Shown here piece after piece: positions 25,921-34,250 of a stretch of DNA of 48,894 bases. Under the pieces are notes generated by a model. It had not been told where the DNA came from and did not search any database. It worked only from the letters and a program-made list of their open reading frames with translations. Origin of the DNA: CAZLQF01 sp964561545 (lineage in GTDB: Bacteria > Bacteroidota > Bacteroidia > CAILMK01 > CAYYUA01); the NCBI GenBank assembly GCA_964561545.1, contig CAZLQF010000020.1:1-48894 (forward strand). The letters are read 5' to 3'. The position numbers and the translations under genes are program-made. Each line of letters begins with the position of its first letter. The first letter of the stretch is position 1.

Positions 25921-25938
25921 TTTGAAAAGGTTTAACCA
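25921..25938. promoter_or_regulatory. 18-bp shared motif, biotin copy
   Basis: TTTGAAAAGGTTTAACCA is repeated exactly at 34884-34901. Its core GGTTTAACC is a 9-base palindrome. Here it lies about 40 bases upstream of the biotin -33 element. It could be an operator, although no matching regulator is known to me. Confidence 0.4.
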
Positions 25939-26039
25939 GAAGGATTCTGGATCATATCCATTTATGAAGGGCCCGATTAGAAAGGTAAAGCGACTTCGCC
26001 CAATTAGCTAATGCAAAGTATCAATAGTGATAACCCTTT

Positions 26040-26609
26040 TTATTCCCTGCCCGGAAATCCAATGGTTTTATGAACGCCTTGTGCTTGGAGTAAATGACGC
26101 TGTTCATGGACAAGAATGACCTTAAAAGCATCCGATAAGCGAAATTTTAAAAGACCCAGGAAGGGAGACCCAATTTTAAGCTTATTGATGTTGTAATCCC
26201 TGGCCCGCTCCAAAAGCTCAAGCATCCGGTCTTGCTGTTCTATAAATTGTTTGATGACTTCTTGGCCGGTTATTCCTTGTGAAGGTAGCATTTGACCGAA
26301 AGCTTTTAATTTCATTTTTGAATTCGGATGAAGCATGTTAATAAACTGTTGGCCAAGCCAACTATGCTTCACTTCGCCATTGGTTTCCACTTTACTTTGC
26401 TCATACTGCATCTGGTTTTCAATGCGGTCCAGATAAGATTGATTCGTCCTTACAAGGTGCTCTATACATTCAGCTATACTCCATTGGCCTTTTGCAGGCT
26501 TCCATTGAAGCTGGTCATCGCTTAGATTCGAAAAGTGGGACTTAACAGCACTCTTTAAATGTTCCACTTCATTTTTGAGATTATCAATAAATTGCGTTCT
26601 TGAAGTCAT
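26040..26609 (-). CDS. DinB-like (DinB_2) family protein
   Basis: The protein has 189 residues from the ATG at 26609. The longer frame from a TTG at 26627 is disfavoured because a -7 box (CAAAAATA on the plus strand at 26637-26644) would start transcription almost on it. It folds as the four-helix DinB/YfiT bundle, with a histidine in SIAECIEHLVR and two more in VILVHEQRHLL, which form the metal site. Members include thiol-dependent S-transferases and many uncharacterised proteins. The ligand here is unknown. It is a single gene between bioB and the divergent hydrolase-like gene. Confidence 0.85.
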   Translation of the reverse strand: MTSRTQFIDNLKNEVEHLKSAVKSHFSNLSDDQLQWKPAKGQWSIAECIEHLVRTNQSYLDRIENQMQYEQSKVETNGEVKHSWLGQQFINMLHPNSKMKLKAFGQMLPSQGITGQEVIKQFIEQQDRMLELLERARDYNINKLKIGSPFLGLLKFRLSDAFKVILVHEQRHLLQAQGVHKTIGFPGRE

Positions 26610-26636
26610 TTGACAGGTTTTTAGCAACGCTTGTTA

Positions 26637-26644
26637 CAAAAATA
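26637..26644 (-). promoter_or_regulatory. Candidate -7 box for the DinB-like gene
   Basis: TATTTTTG on the minus strand fits TAnnTTTG and lies 27 bases before the chosen start at 26609. It favours that ATG over the TTG at 26627. No -33 TTG is at standard spacing. Confidence 0.45.
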
Positions 26645-26677
26645 ATAGAAATCTTAACCTATAACTTATCCTAAGCT

Positions 26678-27286
26678 ATGATCATATTTGTAAATGGCAA
26701 AATCGGCTTTGGCTCCCCTCCAGCTGGCAGGGTATTTTGGAATGCAAAGGATGGAACAGATAATGGATTTGTTCTTGGGGCCTGCCATTTCTTAAAAGAT
26801 CAAAAAACCTTCTTTACGAAATTGGACTTTCCTTGGTATTCAAGGGTTAATCAACGGTATCAACAGGGCTTTTATTACGCTAAGCAAAACTTACCTGAAT
26901 GGCAAAAGCAAGCATCTGAAAACGAATATTACCACCTTGTTTCCCACAGCATGGGCACCGCATTTGGGGAAGGCATTTTAAAGCATTTACATGGTCAGGG
27001 TTATAGGGTTGGCCATGTAATCCACATTAATGCTTTCCAAGCAAGTAAAATTAAGGTACCAACCGATCCAAGAACAACCACGATCGATTACCAATTGGTG
27101 GATGATCCTTTAATTAACAACTTTTTTCTGCGCATTTTAGGCATTGCGGCCCCCGGAAGCATCCATGATGCTGATCATCAAATATACGAGCATTCCGGGA
27201 TTGGCAACATTTTTAAGATCCATCGAAGTCCGATTTGGAAACAGGGAAAAGGGTTTTGGAAAAACCTTGGCCATAAAAGTTGGTAA
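26678..27286 (+). CDS. Hypothetical protein with serine-hydrolase-like motif
   Basis: The 202-residue protein is not one I can name. It begins with a buried strand (MIIFVNGKIGFG) and has the pattern YYHLVSHSMGTAFGEG near residues 84-100. SHSMG is the nucleophile elbow of alpha/beta hydrolases, with Ser as the likely nucleophile, as in triacylglycerol lipases. The Asp and His of a triad could come from the ending with DADHQIYEHSG, but this is a guess. It has no signal peptide. The start is clear, with ATG at 26678 a short distance from the divergent DinB-like gene. Whether it hydrolyses an ester or peptide, or is inactive, cannot be judged from the sequence. Confidence 0.7.
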   Translation: MIIFVNGKIGFGSPPAGRVFWNAKDGTDNGFVLGACHFLKDQKTFFTKLDFPWYSRVNQRYQQGFYYAKQNLPEWQKQASENEYYHLVSHSMGTAFGEGILKHLHGQGYRVGHVIHINAFQASKIKVPTDPRTTTIDYQLVDDPLINNFFLRILGIAAPGSIHDADHQIYEHSGIGNIFKIHRSPIWKQGKGFWKNLGHKSW

Positions 27287-27455
27287 GAAGCATTTGAAAA
27301 AAATAACACATCAACAAGACTTGACCACACCGAATGCATAAGACCTATCAAACCAAACAACCTTTGCATTTTTGTAACTTGTAATGATGAGCTTGAACAC
27401 AACCAAGTTAAAACCTTCTTCCTTACATTTGCCCTAACGGAAATTAATCTAGTCC

Positions 27456-28451
27456 TTGCTAAAATTATTCAATAGCAATCATCCCATTGGTTTCATTTAC
27501 CTTCTGTTATATGCCTTCATTGTAAAAGGCAGTTTTTATTTCGGTGGTTTCGAGCTCAACTATGGCTCTGATTCCATTTTAAGTAAGCCTTTTTTTGATT
27601 TGCTTAACAATACCAGAATTCCCCAATGGGTTATTCACACCTTTGCTATTTTAATGGTTTATTTCCAGGCCGTTATTTTTAATCAAATCCTCCAAAGGTT
27701 CCGAATATTTGAGCGCCAAAGTTTCATGCCGGGTTTGCTTTATCTAACCTTTAGCAGCTTCATTCCCGAATTTGTTATCCTAAGCCCAGTAAATGTGGCC
27801 TATACATTCATTATTCCTTACTTCAATAACCTTATGAAGTTACCTGAGGAAGGGCAGGCCTTAGAAGGACTCTTACTAACAGGCTTCTTTGTTGCCATGG
27901 CCTCTTTATTTTACTTCCCGGCAAGTTTCCTTGTTTTGGTACTTCTTTATGCCATGTTTGTTCTTACCACTCCCTCGCTTCGGGAGCTACTGATGATCTT
28001 GATAGGATTTGTACTGCCCTATTACTTTGTTGGCATTTATTTCTTTCTTGTGGACCAATTGCCGTATTATTGGAAATTGGTATTGGATGTTTTCCCGGAA
28101 GAAGTGAAAGTGCAAGCACAGGATTATGGTCTGTTGGTATTAGCCGGTTTCATTCTTTTGCTTACCATTATTGGCTACTTCAGGGCTCTAAAAATTCCCC
28201 AGCAATTCATTATCCTTTTCAGGAAGTATTTAATCGTGTTCTTGGTTTTTATCGTTATAGGAATTGGTTTTTCTTTTTTCATTGAGGGCAATAAGCTTTT
28301 ATTTGCTTATATGTTTTTGATACCGACTTCTATTTTTGTTGGAAGCATTTTTGATACAGAAAAACCTACATTTTGGCAACGGGTCCTTTTCATTGTTTTT
28401 CTACTCATTATCGCGTTTTTCCAGGTTAAATACCATATTAACATTGTTTAA
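27456..28451 (+). CDS. DUF6427-like polytopic membrane protein
   Basis: The 331-residue protein has about nine or ten hydrophobic helices spread evenly along it, ending with a short basic tail. The overall layout and motifs such as FSSFIPEFVILSPVNVAY fit a Bacteroidota-specific family that I know as DUF6427, of unknown function. The start codon is TTG at 27456: an in-frame TAG at 27450-27452 closes the frame upstream and the first helix begins about 13 residues in. The gene stands alone and converges with the HAD-IB gene. A transport or lipid-handling role would be speculation. Confidence 0.7.
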   Translation: MLKLFNSNHPIGFIYLLLYAFIVKGSFYFGGFELNYGSDSILSKPFFDLLNNTRIPQWVIHTFAILMVYFQAVIFNQILQRFRIFERQSFMPGLLYLTFSSFIPEFVILSPVNVAYTFIIPYFNNLMKLPEEGQALEGLLLTGFFVAMASLFYFPASFLVLVLLYAMFVLTTPSLRELLMILIGFVLPYYFVGIYFFLVDQLPYYWKLVLDVFPEEVKVQAQDYGLLVLAGFILLLTIIGYFRALKIPQQFIILFRKYLIVFLVFIVIGIGFSFFIEGNKLLFAYMFLIPTSIFVGSIFDTEKPTFWQRVLFIVFLLIIAFFQVKYHINIV

Positions 28452-28528
28452 AACGGGTGTTAAGAAGGAATTATTTCAGGTGCAACAAGTAGCCCCTGAA
28501 AGAAAATGATGGCCCCTTTAGCATTAGT

Positions 28529-28558
28529 CCAAAATACTATTTTACTAATAAGTTTTGG
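28529..28558. terminator. Weak bidirectional terminator candidate
   Basis: CCAAAA and TTTTGG arms (28529-28534 and 28553-28558) flank an AT-rich centre between convergent genes. The paired stem is only 6 bp, so this is tentative. Confidence 0.3.
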
Positions 28559-28592
28559 TAGTACCTGCTTTTACCGGAACCGCATAAAATGA

Positions 28593-29210
28593 TCAATAAA
28601 AGACCTTATATTTAGGGTGGGTAGCCAGGTTCAACATTTGCTCATCACCTTTACTGTCCCCATATACGTAAATTTCTTCGTAAGCTTCAGGGTTAAGGTG
28701 GTTTTTAATGCGATTTACTTTTTCCTCGCGTCTGCAATTACGGCCCTCTAACTTTCCAGTAACATACCCTTCACGCTCCGCCAGAATGGTACCGATGCAT
28801 TCCACGCCCCATCTTTTACACCAAGGCTTTAAATAGTTTTCGATGGAAGCTGAAACCACAATGACTCGATGGCCCTGTTGATGATGCCATTTAATCCGGT
28901 CAGTAGCAGAACTTTTGGTTATATAGGGCAAATAGCCATTGGCAAAGTTTTGAGCCATCCTGTTAAAATAAGTATTGGTCCATCCCTTGTAGAAGTGTCT
29001 GAATAGGGACTCTTTGGTATAGTGAGACGATAATAAATCAAACTTGTAAAGTATTAAAATCGGGGATAGGAAGAACAACCCTTTAATCATTTTTTGGGAA
29101 CCATGGGTGTACCTAACAAATTCAAGCAAAGTATCCTTGCGTGTAATGGTTCCGTCAAAATCGAAAAGGGCTAGCGTTTTTTGAGCATTTGTTTCCTGAT
29201 ACATGGGCAT
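28593..29210 (-). CDS. HAD-IB family phosphatase
   Basis: The 205-residue protein starts at the ATG at 29210; the 16 codons before it are not supported by any motif. It shows the HAD nucleophile motif DFDGTI, with catalytic Asp near residue 17. VVSAS is motif II, and KWHHQQGHR and YGDSKGDEQML supply the Lys and the motif III/IV acidic residues. The cap is the C1 type with RNCRREEKVNRI, as in phosphoserine phosphatase-like and lysophosphatidic acid phosphatase-type HAD-IB enzymes. The substrate is a phosphomonoester that cannot be named. It is a single gene on the minus strand. Confidence 0.88.
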   Translation of the reverse strand: MPMYQETNAQKTLALFDFDGTITRKDTLLEFVRYTHGSQKMIKGLFFLSPILILYKFDLLSSHYTKESLFRHFYKGWTNTYFNRMAQNFANGYLPYITKSSATDRIKWHHQQGHRVIVVSASIENYLKPWCKRWGVECIGTILAEREGYVTGKLEGRNCRREEKVNRIKNHLNPEAYEEIYVYGDSKGDEQMLNLATHPKYKVFY

Positions 29211-29398
29211 AGTAAAAGTTGCCTTCAAAGATAGGGGTCTTGGTTTTATTAAAAGCATTTATTAAAATTTAAAAGTAGCGTTAACAACGCAACCACGACC
29301 TACAAGTTATGACGTTCAGGATTGCAACAGTTTAAATTGCAACTGCTCAACTTACAACCCTTTAAAATTCTTTAATTTAGCCATAAATAACAAGTTGG

Positions 29399-29881
29399 AT
29401 GGATACGCTTTTGATCATTATTGGAGCTATTGCTATTGTAGTGGGTATTCTGGGATGTATATTACCCGTCATACCAGGCCCGCCCATTAGCTATTTAGGT
29501 TTGATCGCTCTTGAATTAACGAGTCAAGTGGATTATTCAGCTAAATTCCTGATTATCTATGCTTTTTTAGCCGGTTTAGTAACACTACTTGACTTTTGGG
29601 TACCCGTCTATGGCACTAAAAAATTCGGAGGAACCCAAAAAGGGATCTGGGGCAGTATTATTGGATTGGTCTTTGGTTTGATCTTCTTTCCACCATTTGG
29701 TATCATCATAGGGCCCTTTATTGGAGCAGTATTAGGTGAATTAATTTCAGGGAAAGAATCCAAATCCGCTCTAAAAGCAGGCTTTGGTTCCTTCATCGGT
29801 TTCTTGACCGGAACGGTTATGAAACTGGGGGTTTCTATTATGATGGGTTATCACTTTGTAGAAGCACTGGTAATTGGGTAA
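29399..29881 (+). CDS. DUF456 membrane protein
   Basis: The 160-residue protein has an N-terminal helix with the conserved GCILPVIPGPPISYLGL segment. Middle helices with a DFWVPVYGTKKFGGTQKGIWGS loop follow, and a glycine-zipper-rich C-terminal pair (GIIIGPFIGAVLGELISGK and the following FGSFIGFLTG). This is the DUF456 family, small inner-membrane proteins with no known activity. Its stop codon overlaps the TTG start of the next gene by 8 bases, suggesting translational coupling with the PLP enzyme. Confidence 0.9.
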   Translation: MDTLLIIIGAIAIVVGILGCILPVIPGPPISYLGLIALELTSQVDYSAKFLIIYAFLAGLVTLLDFWVPVYGTKKFGGTQKGIWGSIIGLVFGLIFFPPFGIIIGPFIGAVLGELISGKESKSALKAGFGSFIGFLTGTVMKLGVSIMMGYHFVEALVIG

Positions 29882-30893
29882 TACAGCATCGGAAGCATCA
29901 GCCAAGCTTTGGCAATTCATCAGCCCCTTCCTGGACCTCAATTTTGAGTTGCATTCGCGGATGCATCCCATGAACGATTGGCTAAAGGGGGCAACCGATC
30001 AACAAATATTCATTAAACGGGAAGATGAGTTAAGTGCCGGAATCACGGGCTCCAAATACCGGAAATTTGCTGCCTTAATGCCTTGGATTCAATCCTGTCA
30101 ACCGGATGAAGTATGGATAGCCGGAGGAAGCCACTCCAACCAGATTATTGGATTGATGCAGCTTTTGAATGAATTCAATATTCCTTACCGATTATGGTTG
30201 TTAGAAGATCACCAATCCCACCGAACCGGGAATCGGTTATTGCTTGACCTCCTAATGAACAATCAAGCTTCGATCGAATGGATCCAGAGAAGCGATTGGC
30301 CCGATTTAGAGCAAATCATAGAGGCCCATCGAGCAGAAAAGAGGGATCAGCAAATCCTTTACATACCGGAAGGAGGAGCTATGAAGGAAGCTTTCCCTGG
30401 CCTTTTAACCCAACCCCTTAATTTAATCAAAAATCTGGAAGATTGGAATACTCATGTAGACCACATCTTTACAGACAGTGGAACGGGCATTACGGCCGCA
30501 GCCCTATTATGGGGCTTGGGCTTTTTGGGATACCATCAAGTTCATGTACATATAACCTTAATTGCAGGGAACCAATCTTCATTTGAAAACCAAATACAAC
30601 AATTCAAAATTGCAATGACCCACTTAACAGGTCAATCGCTTGATGTTAATTTGCCTGCTTATTCTTTAAAGCAACCTGTAACAGCACCATCTTTTGGCTC
30701 AATCAACAAAACGGTTTTAAGTGCTTTAAAATCTATTGCCCGTGAAGAAGGCATCCTCATGGACCCCGTTTATTCTGTAAAGCATTTACTAACGGTTAAA
30801 AACATCCTCACCAACCGTGCCTCCCAAGGCAATGCAATGATCCTTTACAATGGCGGTGCTTTGGGCATGATGGGATTTCAGGATCGCCTTTGA
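29874..30893 (+). CDS. PLP-dependent enzyme of the ACC deaminase / D-cysteine desulfhydrase family
   Basis: The 339-residue protein is a fold-type II PLP enzyme. IKREDELSAGITGSKYRKF near residues 47-65 holds the PLP lysine. GGSHSNQ near 81-87 binds the substrate carboxylate, DSGTG is the phosphate cup, and YNGGALG ends the fold. Close families are 1-aminocyclopropane-1-carboxylate deaminase and D-cysteine desulfhydrase (DcyD), which cannot be separated here without a tree. The start is TTG, inside the end of the DUF456 gene. An ATG at 29961 would cut the first strand of the domain. The product probably degrades a D-amino acid or a related amine. Confidence 0.86.
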   Translation: MGNTASEASAKLWQFISPFLDLNFELHSRMHPMNDWLKGATDQQIFIKREDELSAGITGSKYRKFAALMPWIQSCQPDEVWIAGGSHSNQIIGLMQLLNEFNIPYRLWLLEDHQSHRTGNRLLLDLLMNNQASIEWIQRSDWPDLEQIIEAHRAEKRDQQILYIPEGGAMKEAFPGLLTQPLNLIKNLEDWNTHVDHIFTDSGTGITAAALLWGLGFLGYHQVHVHITLIAGNQSSFENQIQQFKIAMTHLTGQSLDVNLPAYSLKQPVTAPSFGSINKTVLSALKSIAREEGILMDPVYSVKHLLTVKNILTNRASQGNAMILYNGGALGMMGFQDRL

Positions 30894-31038
30894 CCATGTT
30901 TGAGGCATTGAGCAATACTTCTAATGAATGTTAAGTATGCCTTAAGTTTTTAAACAATATCCAGCTAAATTCAGAACCTTATCAAACGGTTGGCCTCATT
31001 TGAAAGCAGCAAAATTTCGATTTTTATACTACCTTGTT

Positions 31039-31067
31039 TTGCATAGTACCATAAAAATTTACCTTTG
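31039..31067 (+). promoter_or_regulatory. Promoter of the PadR-PspC operon
   Basis: TTG at 31039-31041 is followed after 18 bases by TACCTTTG (31060-31067), close to the consensus TTG-N19-TAnnTTTG. Transcription would begin around 31073, at or next to the PadR start codon, so the mRNA may be leaderless. A regulator such as PadR often controls its own gene from this region. Confidence 0.6.
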
Positions 31068-31072
31068 TGCTT

Positions 31073-31432
31073 ATGAAAGTTGAAAACACACAAGCTCAAA
31101 TGCGGAAAGGAGTGCTTGAATACTGCATCCTTTCTGCCTTGCATCAAAAAGGAGAGATGTACGCTTCGGACATTATTGATGTAATGAAAGAAGCAAAAAT
31201 CATCGTAGTGGAAGGGACCTTGTATCCGCTCCTTACAAGGCTTAAAAATGCCGGTTTGCTTAATTACCGGTGGCAGGAGTCGGCTTCAGGGCCACCCCGC
31301 AAGTACTACTTCCTTACGAATGAAGGCCACCATTTTTTAACAAAATTGGATGAAACCTGGCATGAAATGGTTCATGCAGTTCACTATGTAACCCATAAAC
31401 AAGATTATTATGAAAAAAACAGTCACCATTAA
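31073..31432 (+). CDS. PadR family transcriptional regulator
   Basis: The 119-residue protein has the PadR winged-helix domain. It begins MRKGVLEYCILSALHQKGEM at residue 10, has the recognition helix near EGTLYPLLTRLKNAGLL, and ends with the PRKYYFLTNEG wing and a short C-terminal helix for dimerisation. PadR-s1 regulators repress genes in response to small phenolics, drugs or membrane stress. A GTG six bases upstream would add only two residues; the ATG is preferred. The gene overlaps the next one by 23 bases, so both should be regulated together. PadR-PspC pairs are common in Bacteroidota, with an envelope-stress role inferred. Confidence 0.94.
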   Translation: MKVENTQAQMRKGVLEYCILSALHQKGEMYASDIIDVMKEAKIIVVEGTLYPLLTRLKNAGLLNYRWQESASGPPRKYYFLTNEGHHFLTKLDETWHEMVHAVHYVTHKQDYYEKNSHH

Positions 31433-32120
31433 CTTAGCCGGTATGGTTTTCCATATCGATGAAGATGCTTACGATCAATTGAAAAATTACATGGATTCCA
31501 TCAAAGATTCGCTGCCTAACAATGAGAGCAAGGAGGAAATCATGGAAGATATTGAAGCCCGGATGGCCGAGCTTTTTAATGACCGCTTGAAATCCAGAAA
31601 AGAGGTAATTTCCTATGAAGATGTAAAAGCCATCCAGGAAGCCATGGGGGCAGCAAGTGCTTTTGGCGAAGATGATACAGAAAAATCAAATGCTAACCGA
31701 TCCCAATCAGAAACAAAAAGGGCCAACCTTTACCGCGATTTGGAGCATAATGTGGTAGGAGGTGTTTGTTCAGGCATTGGCCAATATTACAATTTTGATC
31801 CGGTTTGGTTACGTTTGGCTTTTGTACTCCTTTTTCTGCTTTCAGGCTCGGGATTGCTGATTTATATCATCCTCTGGGTAATAATACCAGGTGCTAAAAC
31901 CCCAACTCAAAAAATGGAAATGCGCGGTGAGCGCGTCACCGTCTCCAACATTGAGAAGAATTTTAATAACCGGGGTAACACGGAACAATCCAGCAATACC
32001 AAGCAAGACAACGTTAATACCAAAAGTAAAAATTTCCTGGCCATCACTTTTAGCTTTTTTGAGAAGCTATTCCTGGCGCTGAGCAATGTTTGCCGGAAAG
32101 CCACCATTAAGGTAGGTTGA
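31410..32120 (+). CDS. PspC domain protein, short form
   Basis: The 236-residue protein has an N-terminal acidic helical region of about 100 residues. Its first half contains AYDQLKNYMDSIKDSLPNNESKEEIMEDIEARMAELF in two stretches. The PspC domain follows at about 105-165 (LYRDLEHNVVGGVCSGIGQYY, then WLRLAFVLLFLLSGSG), with one hydrophobic helix and the GAK end. A low-complexity Asn/Gln/Ser/Thr linker leads to a short hydrophobic segment FLAITFSFFEKLFLALSN and a basic end. Related Bacteroidota proteins usually continue into a larger membrane domain, so this one looks shortened at the C-terminus. A palindrome starts 12 bases after the stop codon. Confidence 0.87.
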   Translation: MKKTVTINLAGMVFHIDEDAYDQLKNYMDSIKDSLPNNESKEEIMEDIEARMAELFNDRLKSRKEVISYEDVKAIQEAMGAASAFGEDDTEKSNANRSQSETKRANLYRDLEHNVVGGVCSGIGQYYNFDPVWLRLAFVLLFLLSGSGLLIYIILWVIIPGAKTPTQKMEMRGERVTVSNIEKNFNNRGNTEQSSNTKQDNVNTKSKNFLAITFSFFEKLFLALSNVCRKATIKVG

Positions 32121-32156
32121 TTGCTATTAGTAGTGTTCAGATGAACACTTACCTAC
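32112..32156. repeat. Composite palindrome at the pspC stop
   Basis: AGTGTTCA-GA-TGAACACT (32132-32149) is a perfect 8-bp stem. Outer arms GTAGGT (32112-32117) and ACCTAC (32151-32156) pair around it with an asymmetric loop. The stop codon at 32118-32120 lies within the structure. There is no T-run, so it is not a classical terminator. It may be an operator or the scar of a deletion. Confidence 0.5.
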
Positions 32157-32304
32157 AATTCTTAAAGGTTCTGCAATCAATCAGGCAAGGACCAAAATGA
32201 AAAACCCGAATTTAATATACATCCCGTAGCTTATAGGAGCTGTAATCAAAAGCGCTGATATTGATATTACTACTTAATGCCTACCTCAATTTTTATTGCA
32301 ACGT

Positions 32305-33183
32305 TTAAAGCTTAAACGTTCGCGAGATATTGAAACCAAAGCGGAACGCTCCATCAAACCAATCCGAAGCGGTGTAGGGAATAAATTGACTTTCACCAAT
32401 ACCACCCGAGTTCATCAAATTAAGGTGAAATACATGGCCACCGGTTTCAATTTCCACCCCAATGGCCAGCGGATTGTGGTATTCGGTGTTACCTACGGTC
32501 CTTGAATTGGGTAATGTGTAAAAGTATTCCGCAGTGACGCCAATAAGCTTTGAAATTTTAATCGTTCCGCCTGTTCCGATAGCGAAAAATGTATTCTGAT
32601 CTTCAAAAGCCACAAAATTGCGATGGATGTAAGTAGGCATTAATTCCATTGAAAACCTGTCAGAGAATCGCCTTGAAAGCAAAGCCTGGTAGGTGTAGGT
32701 CAGCCTTTGATCCCAGTTAGTAAATGCTGTGGCCAATGTTTCCTGACCAGAGGGCTCCATAGCGCTATAAGCAGTTGACACCAAACCGGTTAAATTGACA
32801 GGGCTGCCTCCGTCTTTTCCTTGCTGGAAGAACCGGTATTTAACAAACCCATCAAAAATTTCTCTTTGAGGCCCGGCTCCTTTACTACGACCAATGCCAA
32901 CATCAAGGTCATCTTTGATGCCGTATTCAAAAGCAATCCGAATATCCTTGGCATTATCGAGCCCGTAAAAATTATGAAATCCTCCTGAACTTCCACCGAT
33001 ATCGCCAAACCGGTGCGTTACGCGAAAATCCAAGTGCCTTTTAAATAAAGTTTCCGAACTATGCGCATTAATAATACGAGTGGTTTTGAAGGTTGAAAAT
33101 GGGGCAACTTGTTCCTGACCCTTCAGTATAGGTGCCAGTAAAATCAATGTTGTAAGTAACCCTGTTAGTTTACCTTTTACCAT
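32305..33183 (-). CDS. DUF5777 family outer-membrane beta-barrel protein
   Basis: The 292-residue protein has a signal peptide (LTGLLTTLILLAPILKGQ) followed by alternating amphipathic strands ending in an aromatic-rich C-terminus (AFRFGFNISRTFKL). DUF5777 members share the N-terminal TTRIINAHSSETLFKRHLDFRV region seen here. I recognise a HRFGDIGGSSGGFHNFYGLDN motif just after it. The function of the family is unknown, but it is often encoded next to cytochrome c-type proteins, as here. The gene starts 2 bases after the end of the cytochrome gene and is the last of the cluster. Confidence 0.85.
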   Translation of the reverse strand: MVKGKLTGLLTTLILLAPILKGQEQVAPFSTFKTTRIINAHSSETLFKRHLDFRVTHRFGDIGGSSGGFHNFYGLDNAKDIRIAFEYGIKDDLDVGIGRSKGAGPQREIFDGFVKYRFFQQGKDGGSPVNLTGLVSTAYSAMEPSGQETLATAFTNWDQRLTYTYQALLSRRFSDRFSMELMPTYIHRNFVAFEDQNTFFAIGTGGTIKISKLIGVTAEYFYTLPNSRTVGNTEYHNPLAIGVEIETGGHVFHLNLMNSGGIGESQFIPYTASDWFDGAFRFGFNISRTFKL

Positions 33184-33185
33184 AA

Positions 33186-34250
33186 CTAATTAGTTTTTGG
33201 ATTGGCTTGCTGTTTAATATAAGCAGCCAAATGATTGACCTGCTTCCTACTCATTCGTTCCACTGTGTATTGGGGCATGTATGGCCGGTAACCCGGCCTT
33301 GGCTGAATGCCATGCCTTAAAACCTGATAAATGCTATAATCGCTGTTTTGGGAAAAATGGTTTTCAAGTTTTTTAAAAGTTAAAATGGAATGATCCAGCG
33401 TGAAATTGGAAACGCCACCCGAGTAGTGGCAATGCCGGCAACCTTGCTCGTAAATTGCCTTACCCAATTGGGGATCACCTCCGGCTCCATATTTTCTTTT
33501 AGCATTGGGCAAAGGCTCGGCAAAGGTAGCAGGTGAAGCTGTTAGATAATGTGATTGAAGCCATTTGATGGTGTCTTGGTGTTTACCTGGTTGGGCAGCA
33601 GCCTTTTCAAGCCCTATCATTGCAGAATCGGACAAATTAAGGTCTCCCATGGTAAGCTCTATCGACCACAAGTAATGAAGGACAGCCTTCATTTCCCAAT
33701 CCGTTAATGGCCTACCTTGAGAGCATTCAGTAGCGCACAATTGAATGGCATTGGTCAGGTTCTTACGGGCATCTTTTGCCAATTGCCCATACTTCTTTTG
33801 GTAATCGCCATTGTACCAAGTTTCGCGATTAACCACGCCATAGAGGCCAGAGCCTTGTAAAAAAGGAAGGTCATTGTTGATGGCATAATTTAACCGAGCC
33901 TTGGGATCAACCTTGCCCACTTCAGGTCGTTCTTGCTTTACATTATGGCAATCGGTACATACATAGTGAATTGAAACAAGGTTGGTGCTACTGCCATCAG
34001 GTTTGGTCGTTTTGCCTTGCATAACTATGGCTTGCCCTTTTTGCGCTAAATTACTATCAATACCGTCAATGGCATGTAAGGGCGCTTCAGCGCCCAACTT
34101 CCTTAAAACTTTGGACAAGCGGGTGTTTTGATCAAAAGTTACCTTTGGTGATCCTTTTGATGCATCTTCAAAAGCATAAATACCTCCAATAATCCCAATT
34201 AAAATCGAGAAAATCAGGAATTTGGAGCTTATTTGATTGGACAATGTCAC
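33186..34250 (-). CDS. Di-haem c-type cytochrome family protein
   Basis: The 354-residue protein begins with an N-terminal hydrophobic segment (SSKFLIFSILIGIIGGIYAF), which acts as signal or anchor. The first haem motif is CTDCH at 98-102 and the second CRHCH at 271-275, with possible axial Met in WEMKAVLHYLW (about 188) and in MPQYT near 330. A third pair, CATECSQ near 172-176, lacks the final His. Two c-type domains thus lie in tandem. Such proteins work in the periplasm, passing electrons or binding small redox partners. It is followed within 2 bases by the DUF5777 gene and preceded by another haem-motif gene, so the three may form an envelope redox cluster. Confidence 0.85.
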   Translation of the reverse strand: MTLSNQISSKFLIFSILIGIIGGIYAFEDASKGSPKVTFDQNTRLSKVLRKLGAEAPLHAIDGIDSNLAQKGQAIVMQGKTTKPDGSSTNLVSIHYVCTDCHNVKQERPEVGKVDPKARLNYAINNDLPFLQGSGLYGVVNRETWYNGDYQKKYGQLAKDARKNLTNAIQLCATECSQGRPLTDWEMKAVLHYLWSIELTMGDLNLSDSAMIGLEKAAAQPGKHQDTIKWLQSHYLTASPATFAEPLPNAKRKYGAGGDPQLGKAIYEQGCRHCHYSGGVSNFTLDHSILTFKKLENHFSQNSDYSIYQVLRHGIQPRPGYRPYMPQYTVERMSRKQVNHLAAYIKQQANPKTN

